DNA of 56,244 nt from Balneola sp. (GTDB lineage Bacteria; Bacteroidota; Rhodothermia; Balneolales; Balneolaceae), in NCBI GenBank assembly GCA_002720745.1, contig PBJO01000008.1:1-56244 (forward strand). Direction: 5' to 3'. The notes beneath the pieces are model-generated. The model saw only the letters and a list, made by a program, of their open reading frames with translations. It made no database searches and was not told the origin of the DNA. Position 1 is the stretch's first letter. Each line of letters begins with the position of its first letter. Positions 17,801 through 26,121 of the stretch are shown here, in pieces. Both the position numbers and the translations under genes were made by a program.

Positions 17801-19941
17801 AATATCTAGACGCCATTTCTAACATTAACGCTGAAATTAATCGACAGGTTGCAAGTGGAGCCATAAATATACCAGATGGAATACAATTAAGTTTCAAAGG
17901 TAGCTTTGAAAACCAGCTCAGAGCAGAAAAACATCTTAAGGTAGTCATACCCTTAACATTGGTTTTAATATTTCTAATTCTGTATATCCAATTTAAATCT
18001 ACAGCTATAAGCTTAATGATTTTTAGTGGTGTATTCGTGGCTTGGGCAGGTGGTTTCATCTTGTTGGGATTCTTCTCAAGTAATTTCTTCACTAGTGTCT
18101 CCTTATTTGGCTTCAACAGCCTACAGGAGCTTCTTGGCATACAGCCGGTCGCGTTAAGTATTGCCGTTTGGGTTGGCTTTTTAGCTTTGTTTGGAATAGC
18201 GTCTGATGGAGGGGTTGTAATGGCTACCTATCTACAACAACGACTTAAAGAATTTAAAATGCAGAACCAACCTGACTTAGAGTATATTTCGGATAAGCCT
18301 GAGCACGTAGTCATGCATATCCAAAAACTTAGAGCAATAGCTGTTGAAGCGGCTTCAAAACGTATTAGACCCACCATGATAACTACAGCTACAACTATTT
18401 TTGCTTTGATACCTTTATTCACTTCTATGGGTAAAGGGTCTGAAATAATGATCCCTATGGCCATACCGACATTGGGCGGTATGTTTGTCCAAATAATCAC
18501 CCTATTTGTCGTACCAATCTTATTTATTTGGAAAGAAGAACGAATGATTTCGAAAGGAGCTAAAGCCTACACTCGTAAGCATATGGCTAAATCAATAAAT
18601 ATCCCACCCACTACACTACTCATTATGTGTATGTTAGGTATCACTGGAGTTGGATTGACGTCTGAACGCACCGCACAAGCTCAACATACATTAAACATGT
18701 ATAAATTAGAGGCTCTTAATAGTCATCCTAGTTTATTGTCAAAAAAGAATGAAATTGCCTTATCAGAATTCGAATCTATATCTATCGGGGTAATGGATCC
18801 GACCATTTCTCTTGGAGTTTTTGCTGCTCCGATTGAAACAGCTTTAGGCGCACAAACAACCAGATTATCTATTAATCAGAGTTTACCCCTTCCTAGTTCA
18901 CTTAAATTTCAACGCTTAACTCTTGAAGCACTAGTCGAAGCTAAGGAATTCGGATATCTTGAGGAGTTAGAACGTCATTTTCTCGAAATGGATATTGAAT
19001 GGGCTGCCATCTACAGGAAGACGATGCAAATTGAATTTTTAGAGCAACAATTAGATATTTTGAATGAATTAACTCAATTACTAACCACTTTCAATAGTGA
19101 AGGATATTCGACCAATAGAAAAATTTTAGAAATCGAGCTACAGGAAGTAACACTCGATCAGCAGCGAAATGAGGCTCTTCTGGCTAGAGCTCAACATGTA
19201 CAGAATTTTAATGGACTTCGATCTGTACCTATTACCGATTCGCTCAGCTACCCTTTTAAACTGGAATCTAATTTTTACGCTACAAACAAAGATACCTTTT
19301 CAAACAAAGTCGAGTGGGCAGATTCAGAGGATCTGAACGAGACTTCACTAAAAGGTTTATCTACTGAATTACACCTACTAAATAGCCCAGGAATACAAAA
19401 ATTACAGGCTTTAGTAGAGTCCAAGAAATTAGAGTTATCTTCTGCAGAATTGAATCGCTATCCAAACTTTAGTGTCGGGCTAGACTACATAACAATTTCA
19501 GCAAACCCAAGTCAAGTTGGGATACAAAATAGCGGGAAAGATGCTATAATAGCTAAAGTTTCTTTGAGTCTTCCAATAGCTCAAAAGAAAAAACAAGCAG
19601 CTATTCAATCGAAAGCATCCGAATTACAAATTAGCGACTATCAGTTACAGGCATACATGATTGAAATAAAGACAGCACTTGAACAATGGATTACTAGCTT
19701 AGAAATCACTGAAATACAACAAAACAAAATTGCGGATCAAATGGCTGTTCTTGATGAATTACTTTCTTTGGAGCAACAAGCTATTGAATCAGAACAAGGA
19801 GACTTAAGTAGATATTTCGAGTATCTGAATAGAAAAATAGGCCTTAAAACAGAATTACTCCAATATCAAGAAAATGCATTCATAACCAGTATGATGTTAC
19901 AAAGTATACTTAGTCCACTTTCAATTGAATTTATCAAATAA
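14827..19941 (+). CDS. cusA: CusA/CzcA-type RND metal pump fused to a TolC-like outer-membrane factor
   Basis: The 1704-aa product joins two parts of a tripartite efflux system. Residues 1 to about 1245 are a heavy-metal RND pump: TM1 at about 14-34, IPVDAIPDLGENQ, porter domains, and the TM4 proton-relay Asp429 in AIAIGTVVDMGVILTDTI. It carries extra membrane segments near 590-680 and a second RND repeat ending in DGGVVMATYLQQRL and PTMITTATTIFALIPL. Residues about 1255-1290 form a hydrophobic signal-like stretch ending SERTAQAQ. Residues 1291-1704 are a coiled-coil outer-membrane-efflux domain. E. coli CusA is only 1047 aa. Copper, silver, zinc and cobalt are all possible substrates; cusA is a family label. 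cusB follows after 22 bp. Confidence 0.92.
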   Translation: MFNRYYRFTLKQPLLPLGIFLILLFLGLSVAPFNWNLSFESETIPVDAIPDLGENQQIVYTEWRGQSPEDIDDQITYPLSNYFLTLPGVKDVRGLSITGRSTLYIIFEEDIEYYWGRSRIIEKINSLPTGLIPENTKPALGPDATGLGQIFWYYLEGVNNSGDEVGGWDLDERRTLQDYYIKPSLSSVAGVSEVASIGGFVKEFQIDIHPTLLEQYQLNTQDILKALKKAQAEGGLRTLEYNQVEYLLRGNGSIEDLNDLELIPIRVVDQIPLYLKDVANITHGPADRRGVLDVSGKETVGGVVVAQYGANPEKVIAAIKQKIDELSSSLPSRVLASGELTQLKIIPFYDRSELIEETIVTLESALWLQILITISIVLLILRRLRIALLISLMLPVSVLLTFIAMKLGNVDANIVALSGIAIAIGTVVDMGVILTDTIIQHIDQEDSEAQEKKELSSGLRFLEKRLLLIISATKEVAGAIITAITTTIISFLPVFLMINAEGKLFQPLAYTKTFVLAASIFVALFLLPVLAYLLFGQVESRYYLEKKNKYSLLHRFIINPILQVKTDRRLTKFVNELNYKNFHDTMIVLIILLILGYLTHAWAPLGPEVPLFLQWIFISGLLLVLIGSVLKIITHYPSWLAWSFAHKKLFISLPIGIILFGLFVWLGFAKISAIPTSLIQAIGIDISKTDWWSALDKEYPGLTTEFMPSLDEGAFLFMPTTTPNAGLEQNVVLLQFLDRLVAEIPEIDKVVGKLGRVESALDPAPISMFENIITYKPEYAYDISGNRTRQWREHIKSSDDIWNEIIQKTQHPALTSAPKLQPIETRLLMLQTGLRAPIGIRIQGEDLGQIEEVGRQLEMVLTDLDYVNPATVFAERNSSKPYIDIQWDREKLARYGMSVSEAQSWAQIALAGKETGNVILGRERYSIRLRFAKDVRQSPQNIHNLLIDTPKGARVPLNELAKVQFRLGPQAIKSEQSFKVSYVSFDIINGIEYLDAISNINAEINRQVASGAINIPDGIQLSFKGSFENQLRAEKHLKVVIPLTLVLIFLILYIQFKSTAISLMIFSGVFVAWAGGFILLGFFSSNFFTSVSLFGFNSLQELLGIQPVALSIAVWVGFLALFGIASDGGVVMATYLQQRLKEFKMQNQPDLEYISDKPEHVVMHIQKLRAIAVEAASKRIRPTMITTATTIFALIPLFTSMGKGSEIMIPMAIPTLGGMFVQIITLFVVPILFIWKEERMISKGAKAYTRKHMAKSINIPPTTLLIMCMLGITGVGLTSERTAQAQHTLNMYKLEALNSHPSLLSKKNEIALSEFESISIGVMDPTISLGVFAAPIETALGAQTTRLSINQSLPLPSSLKFQRLTLEALVEAKEFGYLEELERHFLEMDIEWAAIYRKTMQIEFLEQQLDILNELTQLLTTFNSEGYSTNRKILEIELQEVTLDQQRNEALLARAQHVQNFNGLRSVPITDSLSYPFKLESNFYATNKDTFSNKVEWADSEDLNETSLKGLSTELHLLNSPGIQKLQALVESKKLELSSAELNRYPNFSVGLDYITISANPSQVGIQNSGKDAIIAKVSLSLPIAQKKKQAAIQSKASELQISDYQLQAYMIEIKTALEQWITSLEITEIQQNKIADQMAVLDELLSLEQQAIESEQGDLSRYFEYLNRKIGLKTELLQYQENAFITSMMLQSILSPLSIEFIK

Positions 19942-19963
19942 TATTATATTTAATATCTAAGTT

Positions 19964-21745
19964 ATGTTTAAACAAAAATACAGAATCTACCTACTCTTTA
20001 TTGCCTTGGTTACATTGCAAGCTTGCGGTAAAGTTGATTCATCCTCACCAAATGATTTAAAGGAAAAACCTGACACAGAACTTCATGATGATCCACAATC
20101 GGCTGAAATCTATTATTGCAGTATGCATCCTGAGGTCAGACAAACAGAACCTGGAGATTGCCCTATTTGTGGAATGGATTTAATCCTAGATAAAAATAGT
20201 ACCTTCGATATTGCACAAGCAACTTCAGGAAAATCAAATTCATTGGAAATAGGACGTTATGTCACTGAAAGTATGAATTTACAAACAGTTGAAGTGAAAT
20301 CTGGTTTAGTTAACATAGAAATACAATTGCCTGGAAAAATTGAATTAGACCCAACAAAATCTGTACGAATGTCTACCTATATTGCCGGAAGGATTGACCA
20401 ACTATTTGTCAACTTTGAAGGGGCATATGTTGAGAAAGGACAAGTAGTAGCTACACTATATTCTCCGCAAATGATTACCGCCCAACAGGAATATCTTACA
20501 CTAATAGAAAACAATCCTTCAAGAGTCAATTTAATCGAGTCTGCCCTAACTAAACTACTGCGTTTAGGTTTTAGCGAAGAGGATATCTCTAATATCGAGC
20601 AGACAAATACACCTACCATACACATTGAACTCAGGGCACCCGCTGGTGGTTATATACATGGACTTCGTGTACTTCCAGAGCAGTATGTAACTCAGGGAGA
20701 AGCCCTATTCTCAATAAACGATCATCGTAAAGTATGGCTAGTACTAGATGCCTACGAACACCAGCTCCCCTATCTTCAAGTTGGGCAAGAAATCGAGTGG
20801 AATTTATTACATAAGGTACAACCCAATCATATCGGCGTACCTATAAAAGGTTTGATCGAATATATTGATCCTCAACTAGATCCAAAACTTTTCACAGCTA
20901 AGGTGCGAATAACCCTAGAAAATGCAAACGAAGAACTACGTCCTAATCAATTATTATCAGGTAATTTAATGGTGCCATATAGCCTGACAGAAGTATTACA
21001 TATACCCAAATCAGCTTTACTATGGACTGGGGAGCATAGCTTTGTATATGTAGTAGTTGAAACAGATACAGGCTCTTTGTATGAGTTACGATCTATACAT
21101 GTTGGCCCTGAGACGATAGATGGTGTCATAGTTCATTCTGGTTTGAATGAAGGAGACGTAGTTGTTAGTGCAGGTACTTTTGTTATTGACGCAGCATCAC
21201 AACTACAAGGTTTAGCAAGTATGGCACAGCATACTCTTACTAATACTTCAACAAAAAAAAATACCGATACAAAATTAAGAATATCGGATCAAAATAGCCC
21301 CGCCAGCATAAAAAATACCCTTGAGGCGCCTCTGAGTGCTGAAATTGATTCTTCATTGGCACTTTATCTTTCCATAAAAAATAGTCTAATTGAAGGCGAA
21401 TTTGATGCTATTACAGAAAAAATAGACCAATTATCCAAATTAATAAATAGTTGGGTGTCAGATGCAACAGAAAATAGTCATACGTTTATGTTTTTATCCC
21501 AAGCAGTTCAATCTCTTGCTGGTTCGACCGATATTATTACTTCTCGCATCAATTTTGTTGCATTTTCACGAATTTACATTGATTTTATAAAAACATTTAA
21601 TAACGACGAAAAACTCTTTGTCCAATTTTGTCCAATGGCAAATGAAGGTAAAGGTGCTTACTGGCTAAGCCAAGAAGAACAGATTAAGAATCCCTACTAT
21701 GGAGCTATGATGCTTCGTTGTGGAGAGATCATTGAGCAAATATAA
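19964..21745 (+). CDS. cusB: RND periplasmic adaptor lipoprotein with two metal-binding modules
   Basis: This membrane-fusion protein links the inner-membrane pump to the outer-membrane factor. The 593-aa product has a lipoprotein signal with Cys21 (LQAC). A heavy-metal-binding domain follows at 50-75 (YYCSMHPEVRQ ... CPICGMDLIL). Next come barrel-sandwich and beta-barrel adaptor domains (about 95-410), with GRIDQLFVNFEGAYVEKGQ and the lipoyl-like return strand APAGGYIHGLRV. The C-terminal 140 residues match DUF3347, with FCPMANEGKGAYWLS and NPYYGAMMLRCGE. In CusB-like systems both Cys/Met modules load metal onto the pump. It is 22 bp after the pump and 35 bp before the next lipoprotein gene, so one operon is likely. 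Confidence 0.93.
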   Translation: MFKQKYRIYLLFIALVTLQACGKVDSSSPNDLKEKPDTELHDDPQSAEIYYCSMHPEVRQTEPGDCPICGMDLILDKNSTFDIAQATSGKSNSLEIGRYVTESMNLQTVEVKSGLVNIEIQLPGKIELDPTKSVRMSTYIAGRIDQLFVNFEGAYVEKGQVVATLYSPQMITAQQEYLTLIENNPSRVNLIESALTKLLRLGFSEEDISNIEQTNTPTIHIELRAPAGGYIHGLRVLPEQYVTQGEALFSINDHRKVWLVLDAYEHQLPYLQVGQEIEWNLLHKVQPNHIGVPIKGLIEYIDPQLDPKLFTAKVRITLENANEELRPNQLLSGNLMVPYSLTEVLHIPKSALLWTGEHSFVYVVVETDTGSLYELRSIHVGPETIDGVIVHSGLNEGDVVVSAGTFVIDAASQLQGLASMAQHTLTNTSTKKNTDTKLRISDQNSPASIKNTLEAPLSAEIDSSLALYLSIKNSLIEGEFDAITEKIDQLSKLINSWVSDATENSHTFMFLSQAVQSLAGSTDIITSRINFVAFSRIYIDFIKTFNNDEKLFVQFCPMANEGKGAYWLSQEEQIKNPYYGAMMLRCGEIIEQI

Positions 21746-21780
21746 ATTTTCTTATTTATTTAAAACCGTAGATTTAGTCA

Positions 21781-23118
21781 ATGAAACATTTTAAGTATAA
21801 GAGCCATATTACCTTCTTAAATATACTATTACTTAGCTTTTGGGGATGTTCTGATAGTCACTTAGAGCAGAAATTTATAGATAATCCTAGTTCTCTAAAT
21901 AGTACTTTTCCACGTCTATTCACAGATAACACAGGAACGGTGCATATGAGTTGGATTCATAAAATAGGTGAGGTAGCCCAGCTTCGGATAGCTACATTGA
22001 CATCTCCGAGTTCTACAGAAGTTACCGATGAATTGGGTTGGTCAGCATACACTACTGTTGCAAAATCGGATGATTGGTTTGTTAATTGGGCCGATTTTCC
22101 ATCTGTTATTGGATTAAACAGCACCCCTGTGGCCACTCATTGGTTAGATAAGGTGCCTGGATCACCTTATTCCTATCATGTAAAGATTCAACCCATAGAA
22201 GACCAAGATTGGAGTCAAAAATCCAGTCAGGCCAACACACAAAATAATCAGATAGAATTTCAAAATGAGGCTTTTGTACCCCATACCGATAATACAAACA
22301 CAGAACATGGATTTGTGAGTATGCAACCCGTAGATAGTTCTACTTTCTATGCGATATGGTTAGATGGCAGAAATACTAGTAGCATGAATCACGAGGATAT
22401 GGATCACAATGAGTATTCCATGGAATCTGATAAATTAAATACAAAATTAGGAACCGCAATGACCCTTAGAGGTGCATTATTAGGTAGGAATGGAGAAATT
22501 ATTGGGTCACATTTAATAGACGAAGCCGTTTGTGACTGTTGTAACACATCACTAGTAAAAACAGACCGAGGTTTAATAGCTGCCTATCGGAATAGAACCA
22601 ATGAAGAGATACGAGATCTTTATGTCTCTAGATATGAAAACGGTTTATGGGATACACCTAACCCGGTACATAATGACGGTTGGAAAATTGCAGCATGTCC
22701 TGTAAATGGCCCCCAACTTGCTTTTCATTCCGGAGTAACCGCTGCTTTATGGTTCACTGGAGCAGATAATATCGCTCGTGTTAAAATGGCATTCTCTGAC
22801 GATTATGGAGAAAACTTTAGCACCCCTATTTTACTATCCGAAAATCAACCATTAGGTCGTGTTGACATAGTAATGCATAATGAGCACTCAGCTTGGGTAA
22901 GCTACGTTGAACGGTATGAAGATGGAGCTCGGTTACACATAAAACAGGTCATGAGAAATGGAATCATCTCGCAATCCCTCATTTTGGATGACATGGAGGC
23001 TTCTAGAAGTAGTGGCTTCCCACAACTAACCTCCTTTGAAGATGGCCTTCTTGTAGCATGGACAGAATTAGGCGAACGAGCGTCGACCATACGTACTTCA
23101 TATATTAAAGGTCTTTAA
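21781..23118 (+). CDS. Propeller-like lipoprotein with CDCC motif in the metal-efflux operon
   Basis: The 445-aa product starts with a lipoprotein signal (NILLLSFWGC, Cys23). The rest has repeated sialidase/BNR-like blades: PRLFTDNTGTVHMSW, ARVKMAFSDDYGENFSTPIL, GRVDIVMHNEHSAWVSYVE and FPQLTSFEDGLLVAWTE. No sialidase catalytic set is evident. Two features suggest metal binding: a Met/His patch (SSMNHEDMDHNEYSM, about 199-213) and the CDCC motif at 251-254. It is the last gene of the cus-like operon, so periplasmic metal capture or sensing is a reasonable guess. Its 3' end overlaps the convergent rmuC by 14 bp. Confidence 0.72.
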   Translation: MKHFKYKSHITFLNILLLSFWGCSDSHLEQKFIDNPSSLNSTFPRLFTDNTGTVHMSWIHKIGEVAQLRIATLTSPSSTEVTDELGWSAYTTVAKSDDWFVNWADFPSVIGLNSTPVATHWLDKVPGSPYSYHVKIQPIEDQDWSQKSSQANTQNNQIEFQNEAFVPHTDNTNTEHGFVSMQPVDSSTFYAIWLDGRNTSSMNHEDMDHNEYSMESDKLNTKLGTAMTLRGALLGRNGEIIGSHLIDEAVCDCCNTSLVKTDRGLIAAYRNRTNEEIRDLYVSRYENGLWDTPNPVHNDGWKIAACPVNGPQLAFHSGVTAALWFTGADNIARVKMAFSDDYGENFSTPILLSENQPLGRVDIVMHNEHSAWVSYVERYEDGARLHIKQVMRNGIISQSLILDDMEASRSSGFPQLTSFEDGLLVAWTELGERASTIRTSYIKGL

Positions 23119-24451
23119 TTGAATCTTTATCTTCCATACCCTCACTGGATGAAGCAGTCGAAAGTGGTTTAGTAGGTTTTTCTAATAGGGCAATATCTTG
23201 TAATTTACGTTCCATCACGTTGGTTCGAGTGCTTCGAAGTGTTTGCAGTGATTTGTGCGCTTTTGCAAAATCACTATCCACTTTTTCTAGATGAGCAGCA
23301 AACTTACCAAACTCTGTTTTAACCGATTCTAAAATTTTCCACACCTCACTACTTCGTTTTTGAACTTGCAGCGTGCGAAAGCCCATGTGTAAACTATTAA
23401 GTAATGCTGAAAGAGTAGTTGGCCCGGTTATGGTAATTCTATATTTACGCTGAAGTGATTCAAATAGACCAGGATGGCGTAATACTTCTGCATATAAACT
23501 TTCAATTGGTAAAAATAAAATTGCAAAATCAGTCGTATAAGGTGGATTAATATATTTTTCTGAAATATCCTTTGCAAAAGACTCTATAGTTCTTAGTAGT
23601 ATATTTTGAGCCTTTTCTATTTCTTTAGAATTACCATTCTCATACGAATTAAGTAGTACCTCGTAACTCTGAATGGGGAATTTTGAGTCAATCGGCATCC
23701 AGACAGGGTCATCTGAATTTTTTCCAGGTAATTTGATAGCAAACTCGACAAATCCTTGACTATCTTTTTTTGTGGCTATGTTCTTTGCGTATTGATCAGT
23801 TGTTAGCAGTTGCTCAAGAATATTCTCCAATTGGTATTCCCCTAAAACACCTCTAGTTTTTACATTATCTAAAACTTTTTTCAGATCACCAACTCCCGTA
23901 GCCAATTGTTGCATCTCACCTAGACCTTTATGTACCAATTCTAGACGCTCAGAAACTAACTTGAACGATTCACCTAGACGCTTTTGTAAAGTTTCCTCTA
24001 ATTTTTCATCTACAGTTTTTCGCATTTCTTCGAGCTGCTTAGAACTGTCGTTCCGTATTTCTTTTAATTGGTCTTTTACTGTCTGATTAACCTCATTTAT
24101 TCGTTTTTCTGCATCTTTATTTAATTTTTCTTGTTTAACAATTACTTCTGCTAATTTGTTTCGAAGCAGATTATTTTGATCATTTATATTTTGTTTTTGT
24201 ATAGTTTCAAATTTATCAAGTTTTGCTTCTAACTCAGATCGCTGAACTTGAGCAGCTTGGGTATTTTCTGTTCGTATCCTAGAAAATTCATCCCGCAGTG
24301 TTTTTTCATAAGAATCCAATTTATCGAAAAGAGGTTTTTGACTTTGTTCAGAATCCGCAGTAGCATAATTTTTTTGTAATTTCCAGATAAACAGGAATAT
24401 CAGAAATTGAAATACTAGTAGTGGAAGCAGAAAATAAATATTAAAGATCAT
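23105..24451 (-). CDS. rmuC: DNA recombination protein RmuC
   Basis: RmuC is a membrane-anchored protein with a nuclease-like core that limits inversion at short repeats; its exact biochemistry is unsettled. The 448-aa product has an N-terminal membrane helix (LLPLLVFQFLIFLFIW, about 8-23) and a long coiled coil to about 180. The conserved core includes GVGDLKKVLDNVKTRGVLGEYQLENIL, PIDSKFPIQSYE, DFAILFLPIESLYAEVL and GPTTLSALLNSLHMGFR. All family landmarks are present and the length is normal. It is convergent with the lipoprotein gene, sharing 14 bp. Confidence 0.94.
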   Translation of the reverse strand: MIFNIYFLLPLLVFQFLIFLFIWKLQKNYATADSEQSQKPLFDKLDSYEKTLRDEFSRIRTENTQAAQVQRSELEAKLDKFETIQKQNINDQNNLLRNKLAEVIVKQEKLNKDAEKRINEVNQTVKDQLKEIRNDSSKQLEEMRKTVDEKLEETLQKRLGESFKLVSERLELVHKGLGEMQQLATGVGDLKKVLDNVKTRGVLGEYQLENILEQLLTTDQYAKNIATKKDSQGFVEFAIKLPGKNSDDPVWMPIDSKFPIQSYEVLLNSYENGNSKEIEKAQNILLRTIESFAKDISEKYINPPYTTDFAILFLPIESLYAEVLRHPGLFESLQRKYRITITGPTTLSALLNSLHMGFRTLQVQKRSSEVWKILESVKTEFGKFAAHLEKVDSDFAKAHKSLQTLRSTRTNVMERKLQDIALLEKPTKPLSTASSSEGMEDKDSIKDL

Positions 24452-24615
24452 GAAATTGAATAGGTTAAAAACTTTTAAAAATGGAAATAATTGAGCATTA
24501 AGTGAATGACTGATAAATGTACTGAGTGTCTATATCAATTTCTGTCACTCTTGTGAAAAGAATAATATTTTGTACTTTCTAAAAAAGAATATTTACATCC
24601 AATAGATTACACAAA

Positions 24616-25413
24616 TTGTCAAAAAATAAAACTAAAATTTTTCTCCTAGATACCAATTTCAAAAAAGAAGTGTGGTTTCTAATACGCTTATTTACTATTA
24701 GTTTCGTTGGGACTACCACCATATTCTGGATTGCAGAATATGATAAAAATGGTATAAATAGCTTCATTGATGTTATATGGTGGTGGGTAGTTACTTCTAC
24801 AACAGTTGGCTATGGGGATATAACTCCTAGTAGTGATTTAGGACGTATAGCTGGTGTCATTGCTATTGTAATTGGTATATTTGGTTATACTCATACCATA
24901 ACACTCATACTAGAAAGGGTTAAAAAACGATTTTATCAAGAGGAAAAAGGTTTATTACCATATAAAGGTAAAAACCACATAGTTATTTGTGAATATACCG
25001 CGTATGCGGATGAATTAATTCATGCTCTAAGGGGATATGAAAAAACTAAAAATATAGATCGTGTAATAATCGGCTCACTTGTTGAAACCCGCCCCTATCC
25101 AGATTGTCATTTTATTCACGGAGTATCTGTTAGTCCAGTTATACAAGAAAAAGCATGTATTGATACAGCGGATGCTATTTTTGTATTTGAAAATATTCGC
25201 TATACCGATCCTGATATAAAAACTTTACATGTAGTTAGTCGTATTATGCGTAAAAATAAGCATGCACCTATATATGTGGAATTGGATAATACTGAACATC
25301 CTTTATTAAATACTTTACCACGAAGTATCATACCAATGAAAAATCATGACATAATTCATGCAATATTAGCAAAAGAAGGTTTTGATATTGAAAGGTATTG
25401 GGATAAAAAATAG
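24616..25413 (+). CDS. Two-TM potassium channel with TrkA-N-like cytoplasmic domain
   Basis: This is a small MthK/Kch-like potassium channel. The 265-aa product has TM1 at about 20-40, a pore helix and the selectivity filter TVGYGD (63-68), and TM2 at about 77-97. A Rossmann-like RCK domain runs from about 118 (HIVICEYTAYADELI). The usual GxGxxG loop of the RCK fold is missing: the position after VIC reads EYTAYAD, so classical NAD(H) binding is doubtful. The likely start is the TTG at 24616, since no in-frame ATG precedes the first membrane helix. The arsenate-reductase-like gene follows after about 50 bp on the same strand. Confidence 0.88.
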   Translation: MSKNKTKIFLLDTNFKKEVWFLIRLFTISFVGTTTIFWIAEYDKNGINSFIDVIWWWVVTSTTVGYGDITPSSDLGRIAGVIAIVIGIFGYTHTITLILERVKKRFYQEEKGLLPYKGKNHIVICEYTAYADELIHALRGYEKTKNIDRVIIGSLVETRPYPDCHFIHGVSVSPVIQEKACIDTADAIFVFENIRYTDPDIKTLHVVSRIMRKNKHAPIYVELDNTEHPLLNTLPRSIIPMKNHDIIHAILAKEGFDIERYWDKK

Positions 25414-25461
25414 TGTCATTATAATCTTAGATATTTAATCTCCATAACGATTTAATTTCTA

Positions 25462-26097
25462 ATGTTTCCAAGATTATATAACTATATCTCATTACGCAGC
25501 ATCGAACTGAATAGTATTTCTGTTAATCGCACTAATAATCTTCTTTCACTGGCGACAAACATTGCATCGCAACTACTCATTAAAAAAAAACCTCAGCTAA
25601 ATTTTATTTGTACACACAACTCACGCCGAAGTCATCTTGCGCATATTTGGGCAAAAGTAATGGCGAATCATCTACAGCTACCCACTTTGGATTGCTATTC
25701 TGGAGGTACAGAAGCGACTGAAATACATCCAAATATCATAGAAACTCTTACACGTGCAGGATTTCAAGTCGGCCTAGAATCCAATAGTCCAGAATACAAT
25801 CCTATCTATTTGGTACAATATTCAGAAGATTACCCGCCAGAGCGATGCTTTTCTAAAGTGTATAATAAAGCGCCAAATCCAAACAATGATTATATCGCCA
25901 TCTTGACCTGCTCAGAGGCTGATGATGCTTGCCCAATAGTATTAGGTGCTAATACTCGGTATACCATTACTTATGAAGACCCAAAAGCATCTGATGGTAC
26001 GCCCGATGAAAATGCTACTTATGATCAGCGCAGTAAACAAATCGCGTCAGAAATGTTGTATCTAATGACTAAGATAAAAGAGGACTTAACAAAGTAA
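25462..26097 (+). CDS. Arsenate reductase-like low-molecular-weight phosphatase-fold protein
   Basis: The 211-aa product has the phosphatase P-loop CTHNSRRS (Cys50, Arg56) after a 40-residue N-terminal extension. The redox pair Cys150/Cys157 lies in TCSEADDACPIV. Spacing and context match the Cys82/Cys89 pair of thioredoxin-coupled ArsC from Staphylococcus. The acid loop is YEDPKASDGT. All three cysteines needed for arsenate reduction are therefore present. No arsR, acr3 or arsB is nearby, so the physiological substrate could instead be another oxyanion or a phosphotyrosine. It may be co-transcribed with the potassium channel. Confidence 0.85.
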   Translation: MFPRLYNYISLRSIELNSISVNRTNNLLSLATNIASQLLIKKKPQLNFICTHNSRRSHLAHIWAKVMANHLQLPTLDCYSGGTEATEIHPNIIETLTRAGFQVGLESNSPEYNPIYLVQYSEDYPPERCFSKVYNKAPNPNNDYIAILTCSEADDACPIVLGANTRYTITYEDPKASDGTPDENATYDQRSKQIASEMLYLMTKIKEDLTK

Positions 26098-26121
26098 ATG
26101 TACAAGTATAAATCCCTTAAA

